NCBI RefSeq assembly: GCF_024171695.1
Contig: NZ_JAMTCF010000018.1
Span: forward strand, 62,001 to 126,000
DNA length: 64,000 nt
Source: Actinosynnema pretiosum
Lineage (GTDB): Bacteria; Actinomycetota; Actinomycetes; Mycobacteriales; Pseudonocardiaceae
Reading direction: 5' to 3'
In this document: positions 57,974-64,000 of the stretch, in pieces
How positions within the stretch are numbered: position 1 is the stretch's first letter
How the letters are laid out: each line of letters opens with the position of its first letter
Notes under the pieces: model-generated
What the model was told of the DNA's origin: nothing
Database searches by the model: none
The model's input: the letters and a program-made list of their open reading frames with translations, nothing else
Program-made: the position numbers and the translations under genes

Positions 57974-59758
57974 ATGCGCACAGCCCGAAGACTCACCAGC
58001 CTGCTCGCCGCCATCGCGGTGGTCGCGGCGCCCGTCGTCACCACCGGCGTCGCGCACGCGGCCGACAACCTGCCCACCCACACCACCTACGGCGGCGTCC
58101 ACCACAACACCGACTCGCTCGCCCCCGACACCGTCGACCAGGGCGGCGACCCGCGCACCGGGGCGCGGGTGGACGAGCAGGGCCGCACGCGCACCGGCAA
58201 GGCGTACTTCACCTTCGACCTATCCCGGCTCACCGACGCCACCGCGCACTCCGCCGTCCTCGGCTACGCCGAGCGCGACGTCGCCGACTGCTCCGCGGCC
58301 ACCGCGCTGGAGGTCTGGGACGTCGACGTCACCGGCCCGATCACCTGGGCGGACCAGCCCGCCGAGGTCCGCGCCCTGCCCGCCGAGCCGCGCACCGCCT
58401 GCCCCGACCATGCCGCCGAGGCCGACGTGGTGGACGCGGTCAACCGCGCGCTCGCCCAGGACCGCTCCACCCTGACGCTCGCGCTCCGCGTCCCCGAGCA
58501 GCACGCCACCGACCCCGCCCACGGCCGCACCCTGCACACCTGGCCGTCGCTGCGGATCACCTACAACACCCCGATCGAGCCGGTCGCCGAGATCCGGTTC
58601 GACGAGCAGCAGCTGACCTGCGGCCCCACGCCCCTGTCCGCCCGCCTGCGCTACGAGACCAAGGTGACCGCGAAGGTCTCCGACCCGGACATCAGCCGGG
58701 GCCAGGAGATCACCACGACCTTCGCGGTGTGGCCGCTCGACGCGCCCGAGCAGCGCCAGGAGCAGGTGCGGCGCGGCACGTACACGGGCCGCTTCACCGC
58801 GACCTACCCGCAGGGCGCGTTCGAGGACGGCCGCGCCTACGGCCTCGCGGTGCGCGCCACCGACGGGCACACCACCACGCCGTGGAGCCCGACCTGCGAG
58901 TTCGCCAACGACCTCACCGCGCCGGTGGCCCCGCAGGTCACCTCCACCGACTACCCGGAGAACGGCCCCGCCCCCGTCCTCGGACAGGGCGTGCCCGGCC
59001 TGTTCGCCTTCGACGCCAACGGCTCCGCCGACGTCGTCGCGTTCGAGCACTCCGGCAGCGGCATCCCGACCGGCGCCGTCCGGGCCGACCGGCCCGGTGG
59101 CTCGGCCACCGCGCTGATCGCCCCGGCCGCGTCCGGCGCCGTGCACCTCCAGGTCGTCTCGCTCGACCGGGCGGGCAACCGCTCCGCCGCCCGCACCTAC
59201 GTCTTCCTGGTCGTCGACACCCGCCCGGTCGTGGCGGCGCCGCAGTCCACCGAGGTGGGGGAGCCGTTCGAGGTGCGGATCACCGCCGTCCAGCCGGGCG
59301 CGGTGGCACTGCGCCACGCGGTCGGCCAGGGCGCGCCGACCACGGTCCCGATCACCCGGGGCGAGACCGCGACCGTCACCGTCGTGCTCGGCTCGCACGT
59401 GCCCGGCGGGTTCCACCGGCTCCGGGTGTGGACCACCGACGCGGCGGGCAACGAGTCCGGGACCGCGCAGGTGTCCGTGCTCGTGGAACCGCACCAGCCG
59501 ACGATCACCATCACGCCCCGTGTCGGCACGCCCGGCCAGGTGACCACGTTCGAGTTCCGCACCGACCAGCCGGGCGCGGTGCGCGTCCAGTACGAGCTCG
59601 AGGACGGCCCGACCGGCACGGCCGACGTCGTGAACGGGCTGGCCACCGCCGGGTGGACGCCGCAGCAGCCGGGCACCGAGTGGCTGCGGGCGCGCACCGC
59701 CACCGCGGCGGGCGCCTGGTCCGCGTGGAGCGAGTACCACGCGGTGCGCACGGACTAG
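57974..59758 (+). CDS. Secreted multidomain beta-sandwich protein
   Basis: A 594-residue protein with signal peptide MRTARRLTSLLAAIAVVAAP and cleavage near AHA-AD. The N-terminal part (about 35-190) has TGKAYFTFDLSRLTDATAHS and WEVWDV-like LEVWDVDVTGPITWADQPAE, as in DNRLRE/CBM-like domains common in actinomycete wall proteins. It is followed by four Ig/fibronectin-like domains (about 200-590), with repeated DxAGNxS blocks such as SLDRAGNRS and TTDAAGNES. The ATG at the signal peptide follows GGGGGAC. No catalytic motif or anchor was found, so it is probably a secreted binding protein. Confidence 0.78.
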   Translation: MRTARRLTSLLAAIAVVAAPVVTTGVAHAADNLPTHTTYGGVHHNTDSLAPDTVDQGGDPRTGARVDEQGRTRTGKAYFTFDLSRLTDATAHSAVLGYAERDVADCSAATALEVWDVDVTGPITWADQPAEVRALPAEPRTACPDHAAEADVVDAVNRALAQDRSTLTLALRVPEQHATDPAHGRTLHTWPSLRITYNTPIEPVAEIRFDEQQLTCGPTPLSARLRYETKVTAKVSDPDISRGQEITTTFAVWPLDAPEQRQEQVRRGTYTGRFTATYPQGAFEDGRAYGLAVRATDGHTTTPWSPTCEFANDLTAPVAPQVTSTDYPENGPAPVLGQGVPGLFAFDANGSADVVAFEHSGSGIPTGAVRADRPGGSATALIAPAASGAVHLQVVSLDRAGNRSAARTYVFLVVDTRPVVAAPQSTEVGEPFEVRITAVQPGAVALRHAVGQGAPTTVPITRGETATVTVVLGSHVPGGFHRLRVWTTDAAGNESGTAQVSVLVEPHQPTITITPRVGTPGQVTTFEFRTDQPGAVRVQYELEDGPTGTADVVNGLATAGWTPQQPGTEWLRARTATAAGAWSAWSEYHAVRTD

Positions 59759-59765
59759 CGCGACA

Positions 59766-59796
59766 CCGCCCGACCGGGGAACCCCCGGTCGGGCGG
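59766..59796. terminator. Bidirectional terminator hairpin
   Basis: CCGCCCGACCGGGG and CCCCGGTCGGGCGG form a perfect 14-bp stem with a 3-nt loop between convergent stops. Confidence 0.88.
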
Positions 59797-59808
59797 CGCC
59801 ACCGCCGC

Positions 59809-60801
59809 TCACATGTCGTCCCACCACCACGCGATCGCCGCGATCGGCAGCGGCGACGGGTCGGCGTCCGTGGGGCTGTCCGCCCACTCCCGGCCGCGCT
59901 GCCCCGGCACGGCGGGCGCCTCCGTGAACCCCACGAACCTCGGCGCCCCCAGCGCCCAGTCGATGTTGCCCCGGATCGCGTGCCCCAGGCTGGCCAGGTA
60001 CCCGCGCAGCGCCTCGCTCACCGGCCCGATCAGCACCTGCTCCCGCAGGTCCAGGAACCGCATCAGCACCCGGTCCCGCATCGCCCGCGCCTGCTCGGTC
60101 GCCCGCTCCACCGACGTGCGCCCCTGCTCGGCCAGCACCTCCACCACCCCGCCCCCGGTGTGCAGGTCGGTGTCCCAGCCGGTCACCAGCACCGCCATCT
60201 CGCTCAGCGCCCGCACCGGCGGCGAGTCGGCCTCGTGCGCGGGCACCTCCTCGCCGACCGCGATCTCCAGCAGCGCCGCCGTCGGCGCGCCCGACGCCGC
60301 GTTGAGCCGCATCATCACGTGGTCGTCCAGGCTCGGCGCGAGCCCCATCGAGTCCAGCGACGCCTGCCACGCCGCCGTGAACAGCCACGCCCGGTGCGCG
60401 TCCGCGAACCGCCGCGCCTGCTGGCCGCTCGCGCAGCCGTGCATGGCCAGCGCGATGTCCTGGAGCGCCAGCGCGAACCGGTCCTCGGCGACCGCGTGCC
60501 ACGGCACCTCCAGCGCCCGCTGCACCTCGCCCGCCGTGGTCATGAAGTCCTCGTCGCCGCCCCGCTCGCGCAGGAACAGGTGCGCCCAGCACGCCCACCG
60601 CACCGCCACCTGCATCGGCTCGTCGTCGGCCTCCGGGGCGGCGCGGGCGAAGAACTCGGCCACGTTCAGCCGCACCACCTCCGCCCGCAGCCTCGGGTCC
60701 GCGCCGAGGCCCACCCGGTCCAGCCACTCGGTGGCCCGCACCTCGGTGACCCCCACGTGCGGGTTGATCGCCGGTTCGACGGGGCAGTAGAAGCCGCTCA
60801 T
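59809..60801 (-). CDS. Terpene-synthase-fold protein lacking canonical metal motifs
   Basis: The 330-residue protein has the layout of a class I bacterial terpene cyclase: EPAINPHVGVTEVRATEWLD at the N-terminus, an arginine in VMMRLNAASGAPTAALLEIA, and the C-terminal IRGNIDWALGAPRF block. Where the DDxxD motif should be, the sequence is AHLFLRERGGDED. The NSE triad reads GWDTDLHTGGG, so both magnesium sites look lost. The ATG overlaps the dxs stop (ATGA). It may be a non-canonical cyclase, a binding or partner protein, or a decayed enzyme. It is probably linked to the dxs-supplied isoprenoid pool. Confidence 0.75.
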   Translation of the reverse strand: MSGFYCPVEPAINPHVGVTEVRATEWLDRVGLGADPRLRAEVVRLNVAEFFARAAPEADDEPMQVAVRWACWAHLFLRERGGDEDFMTTAGEVQRALEVPWHAVAEDRFALALQDIALAMHGCASGQQARRFADAHRAWLFTAAWQASLDSMGLAPSLDDHVMMRLNAASGAPTAALLEIAVGEEVPAHEADSPPVRALSEMAVLVTGWDTDLHTGGGVVEVLAEQGRTSVERATEQARAMRDRVLMRFLDLREQVLIGPVSEALRGYLASLGHAIRGNIDWALGAPRFVGFTEAPAVPGQRGREWADSPTDADPSPLPIAAIAWWWDDM

Positions 60802-62549
60802 GCCGCACTCCTGTCCAGGAAGCGCTCCACGCCGTCGGCGATGCCCGCCGCGTCCAGGCCGTGCAGTCGCAGGATGTCCGACCGGGAACCGTGCGCCAGG
60901 AACTCCGAGGGCAGCCCCAGCACCCGCACCCGGCGGCTGAGCCCCGCCTCGCGCAGCGCCGCCGCGATCGCCTCCCCGACCCCGCCCGCGCGCACCCCGT
61001 CCTCGGCGCACACCACCACCCGGTGCTCGGCGGCCAGCGCGATCAGCGACGGGTCCACCGGCAGCACCCAGCCCGGATCGCACACCGTCACCCCGATGCC
61101 CTGCCCGCCCAGCCCGACCGCCGCCGCCACGCCCTGCGCGGCCAGGCCGCCCACGGTCACCAGCAGCGCGTCCCGCCGCGAGGCGCTGTGCAGCACCTCC
61201 ACCGCGCCCACCCGCGACACCGCGTCCAGGTCGATCCCCACCGGGCCCTGCGGGAAGCGCAGCGCGGTCGGGCCGTCCCGGTCGACTGCCTGCGCCAGCA
61301 GCTCGCGCAACCGGGTCGCGTCGCGCGGGGCCGCCACCCGCAGGCCGGGCACGCCGCGCAGCAGCGCCAGGTCCCACGCGCCGTGCTGGCTCGGCCCGTC
61401 CTCGCCGGTGATCCCGGCCCGGCCCAGCACCAGCGCCACCGGCAGCCGGTGCAGGGCCACGTCCATCAGCACCTGGTCGAGCGCGCGCGGCAGGAACGTC
61501 GAGGACAGCGCCACCAGCGGGCGCAACCCGCCCATCGCCAGACCGGCCGCGCAGGTGACCGCGTGCTGCTCGGCGATGCCGGTGTCGAGCACCCGGTCGG
61601 GGAAGCGGCGGGCGAACGGGCCGAGGCCCGTCTGCTCCAGCATCGCGGCGGTCAGGCAGAACAGGTCGGGGCGGGTCTCGCCCAGCGCCACCAGCTGCTC
61701 GCCGAGCACGGCCGTCCACTCCGGACCGCCGGGCAGCGACGGCGGGGCGATGGCGTGCATGTGGTCGGACTCGTCCTGCTCGGCGGGCGCGTGCCCGAAG
61801 CCCTTCCGCGTCAGGCAGTGCACCACCACCGGGCCCCGGTACTCGCGGGCCGAGGTGAGCGCGGCCTCCAGCTCGGCGATGTCGTGGCCGTCGACCGGGC
61901 CGAGGTAGCGCACGCCCAGGTCCGCGAACACCGACGACACCGCCGTGCCCCGGCGCAGGGCGGCCAGGTGCCGCCCGACCGCGCCCGCCGTCGGCCCGTA
62001 CGAGCGGCCGTTGTCGTTGAGCACGACCACGACCGGCAGGTCGCTCACGGCGATGCTGTTGAGCGCCTCCCACGCCATGCCGCCGGTGAGCGCCCCGTCC
62101 CCGACCACGGCCACCACGTGCCGCTCCTCCCCGCGCGACCGGGCGGCCCGCGCGAGGCCGTCGGCGTAGGACAGGGCGGTGGAGGTGTGCGAGTTCTCGA
62201 CCAGGTCGTGCGGCGACTCGGCGCGGCTCGGGTACCCGGACAACCCGCCCGCGCGGCGCAGCCCGCCGAACAGGTCGGCGCGGCCGGTGAGCATCTTGTG
62301 CACGTAGGTCTGGTGGCCGGTGTCGAAGACCAGGCGGTCGGTGGGGGAGCGGAAGACGCGGTGCAGGGCGAGGGTCAGCTCGACGACGCCGAGGTTCGGG
62401 CCGAGGTGCCCGCCGGTGCGGCTGACGGAGTGCACCAGCAGCGCCCGCAGGCGGTGGGCGAGGGCGGGGAGCTCGTCGGGCGGGAGGTCGCGCAGGTCGA
62501 ACGAGCCACCCGGCGCGGGTTGGGGCGGCCTGGTCGTGGTGTCGGACAT
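60798..62549 (-). CDS. dxs: 1-deoxy-D-xylulose-5-phosphate synthase
   Basis: The 583-residue thiamine-diphosphate enzyme catalyses the first step of the MEP pathway, pyruvate plus glyceraldehyde 3-phosphate to DXP. Motifs include GHQTYVHKMLTGR, the ThDP site VAVVGDGALTGGMAWEALNS, GTGIAEQHAV-like DTGIAEQHAVTCAAGLAMGG and GITGEDGPSQHGAWDLALLR. It is about 40 residues shorter than typical Dxs, mainly at the N-terminus, and could be a cluster-specific second copy. The ATG follows GAGGAG; a longer upstream frame has no support. It is coupled to the terpene-synthase-like gene. Confidence 0.93.
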   Translation of the reverse strand: MSDTTTRPPQPAPGGSFDLRDLPPDELPALAHRLRALLVHSVSRTGGHLGPNLGVVELTLALHRVFRSPTDRLVFDTGHQTYVHKMLTGRADLFGGLRRAGGLSGYPSRAESPHDLVENSHTSTALSYADGLARAARSRGEERHVVAVVGDGALTGGMAWEALNSIAVSDLPVVVVLNDNGRSYGPTAGAVGRHLAALRRGTAVSSVFADLGVRYLGPVDGHDIAELEAALTSAREYRGPVVVHCLTRKGFGHAPAEQDESDHMHAIAPPSLPGGPEWTAVLGEQLVALGETRPDLFCLTAAMLEQTGLGPFARRFPDRVLDTGIAEQHAVTCAAGLAMGGLRPLVALSSTFLPRALDQVLMDVALHRLPVALVLGRAGITGEDGPSQHGAWDLALLRGVPGLRVAAPRDATRLRELLAQAVDRDGPTALRFPQGPVGIDLDAVSRVGAVEVLHSASRRDALLVTVGGLAAQGVAAAVGLGGQGIGVTVCDPGWVLPVDPSLIALAAEHRVVVCAEDGVRAGGVGEAIAAALREAGLSRRVRVLGLPSEFLAHGSRSDILRLHGLDAAGIADGVERFLDRSAA

Positions 62550-63515
62550 GCGGCCACTCCTCAACGGGTCGGTGACGACGCGGGCGGGGTACCCGCTGGC
62601 CCGTGGGGAGGGGGAGAGGTTGAGTCGAACGTGCCTCACCCGATGCGGGGCGGCAACCGGGGGTGTTCGGAGGTCAGGCGGGCGGGGGCGGGGGACCACC
62701 CGGAGTGGTGGCGCGCGGGTGGGGGAGGGGTGGACGGAGGGGAAGTGGGTAGGGCGGAGGGGGAGGGTGCGGCGGGTGTGCTTGGTGGGGTGTGCGGGTG
62801 CGGCGGGCAGGTGCGGCTGACAGGTGCGGAGAGTGGGTGCGGCTGGCAGGTGCGGGGAGTGGGGGCGGGGAGTGGGAGAGCGGGGGTTTGTTCGGCGGGC
62901 CGGGCAGCGGTAAGGCGTGCGGGCGCGCAACGGTGGGGCGCAGGGCGGTGGGCGCTGTTCACAGGGCCGCTTAGGCGGCATGGCCGCAAGACGGTGGGGC
63001 GCGGGCCGCTGAGCCCCTAGGCACTGGGCTCGCAAGGCACGCGGGGCGCGGGGCGCGGTAACGATGGGCCACGCGCGGTTGCGGGGATGAACGGTCCGCA
63101 CGCCTGGGGTGAATGGTCCGCACACCTGTGAGCGAACGGTCCGCACGCTCGTGAGTGAGGTGAACGCTCCGCACATCCGCGAGTGAACGGTCCGCAGGGT
63201 CGGGGTGAACGGACCGCACACCCGTAGGCGAACGGTGCGCCCGCCTGCGGATTAGGCGAACGGACCGCAGGGCCGAGGTGAACGGTCCGCACGCCTGTAG
63301 GTGAACGGTCCGCTCACCTGTGAGTCAGGTGAACGGTCCGCACGTCTCTGGGTGAGCGGTCCGCACGGTCGTGGGTGAATGGTCCGCACGCTTGCGAGAC
63401 AGGTGAACGGACCGCACAGTTGGGGTGAATGGTCCGCACAGTCGGGGCGAATGGACCGTTCACTCCCCCCCCGCTGAAACTTAAAGGGGGCCAGCGTTTG
63501 GCCTGGTGGGGTGGC
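62550..63515. other. 966-bp gene-free region with repeats
   Basis: No gene is supported here. Near 62810-62861 two 26-bp near-copies starting GGTGCGGCTG lie side by side in a G-rich stretch. From 63087 to 63472 the 13-bp-motif array fills the region. A ccccccc run follows just before the HxlR stop. Confidence 0.75.
63087..63472. repeat. Sixteen-copy dispersed array of GTGAACGGTCCGCAC-type motif
   Basis: Sixteen copies of a consensus GTGAACGGWCCGCAC, all in one orientation, recur every 15-35 bp with unrelated short spacers. Substitutions are concentrated at a few positions (C to T at the sixth, central W). The last copy ends TTCAC and so is nearly palindromic. The same 13-bp core, in complement, is in the 21-bp units at 31390-31536. 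Confidence 0.9.
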
Positions 63516-63947
63516 TCAGCGGACCGTGCCGACTCGGCGTGGGCGGATGCCGGTGAGCGCCACTTCCTCGCCGCAGTGCACGCAGACCGGGCGGACCGCC
63601 AGGTCGTGGCCGCAGCGGTGTTGCCAGACCGCGGGTGGTGGGCCGGGGGTCACGTAGCGGTCGCCCCACTCCATCAGGGCCTGGAGCACCGGTTGCAGCG
63701 CCTGGCCCGAGTCGGTCAGCGCGTACTCGTAGCGCGGCGGGTGGTCCTCGTAGCGCCTGCGTTCCAGCACGCCAGCCGCCACCAGTTTGCGCAGCCGCGC
63801 GGCCAGCACGTCGCGGCTCACCCCGGTGTTGCGCACGATCTGGTCGAACCGGCGGAAGCCGATCATCACCTCGCGCAGCGCCAGCAGCGTCCACCGCTCG
63901 CCGACCACCCCGAGCGCGTTGGCGATCGAACACTCCCGGCTGCTCAT
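63516..63947 (-). CDS. HxlR-family transcriptional regulator
   Basis: A 143-residue protein with an HxlR winged helix: ECSIANALGVVGERWTLLAL, then RRFDQIVRNTGVSRDVLAAR and RRRYEDHPPRYEYALTDSGQ. The C-terminal extension CGHDLAVRPVCVHCGEEV holds three cysteines (and a His) that could bind zinc. The ATG is preferred over an upstream TTG. The target is unknown, and the repeat array lies downstream, not upstream, so it is not obviously the operator. Confidence 0.9.
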   Translation of the reverse strand: MSSRECSIANALGVVGERWTLLALREVMIGFRRFDQIVRNTGVSRDVLAARLRKLVAAGVLERRRYEDHPPRYEYALTDSGQALQPVLQALMEWGDRYVTPGPPPAVWQHRCGHDLAVRPVCVHCGEEVALTGIRPRRVGTVR

Positions 63948-64000
63948 GGGCAACTCCCTGCGCGCTCGGTCGGAAGAGCCAACTTAGCAGGTGAAGATCA

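Noticed and set aside
62550..63221. N-terminal extension of dxs
   Set aside because: The extended frame runs through repeat DNA and is Pro/Arg-rich. The ATG at 62549 follows GAGGAG and gives the normal Dxs start.
63087..63472. CRISPR-like array
   Set aside because: Units are short and irregularly spaced, repeats are degenerate, and no cas genes are nearby.
1..64000. tRNA, rRNA, insertion sequence, integrase or replication origin
   Set aside because: No such gene or signature was recognised in any part of the window by reading. A tRNAscan or IS search would be needed to exclude small ones.

Overview
The window is high-GC DNA with GTG/TTG starts, very frequent GTGA/ATGA stop-start overlaps, SARP, roadblock, TetR and HxlR regulators and dense secondary-metabolism genes. 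This points to a filamentous actinomycete. The order and content look most like Pseudonocardiales (Actinosynnema/Saccharothrix type), but the taxon is inferred from gene content and not proven. No rRNA, tRNA, insertion sequence or CRISPR array was recognised.

Layout. (1) 1-3941: the edge of a lactazole-like thiopeptide cluster. It has a 54-residue precursor gene, a 12-bp hairpin, a LanB-type dehydratase and the start of a SpaB_C-type protein running off the left edge, with a divergent SARP regulator. (2) 3993-18090: mixed functions. These are a VOC protein, a ChrB-like/MFS pair, an rsbQ-rsbP-STAS stress-signalling operon, a frameshifted small membrane gene, a GH92 mannosidase, a PLP enzyme and a TetR/oxidoreductase divergent pair. 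(3) 18281-30748: a compact, apparently uncharacterised biosynthetic cluster. It encodes a hypothetical protein, a TIM-barrel isomerase, a Gfo/Idh oxidoreductase, two adjacent DegT-family proteins that both lack the PLP lysine, a small ORF, a UbiA-family membrane protein, an FAD oxidoreductase, an AMP-forming ligase, a methyltransferase and a CaiB-type CoA-transferase. Most junctions overlap by 4 bp, and four of the proteins carry 15-bp-periodic pentapeptide repeat segments. (4) 30979-43822: a CHMI-like isomerase, a tandem repeat array, a LRR-like protein, an AI-2E-type permease, an LAETG-anchored SdrD-like surface protein, two paralogous membrane-anchored proteins, an aldo/keto reductase and a TetR-controlled FAD monooxygenase.

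(5) 44062-52103: a complete aromatic-carotenoid cluster. crtE (GGPP), crtB (phytoene) and crtI (lycopene) supply the backbone, crtYc/crtYd cyclise it, crtU aromatises the ring, and a methyltransferase and a Rieske protein may tailor it. Isorenieratene or a derivative is the predicted product. (6) 52292-57811: a roadblock pair, an ArsR-type regulator, an nsrR-hmp nitric-oxide defence operon with an obvious operator, and an HIBADH-family dehydrogenase. (7) 57974-63947: a secreted multidomain protein, then dxs translationally coupled to a terpene-synthase-fold protein that has lost its metal-binding motifs. Next come nearly 1 kb of non-coding DNA with a 16-copy array of a 13-bp motif, and an HxlR regulator. 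The 13-bp motif is the same one embedded in the seven-copy array at 31390-31536.

The dxs gene feeds the isoprenoid precursor pool also used by the carotenoid genes and possibly by the UbiA protein, so isoprenoid metabolism links three parts of the window.
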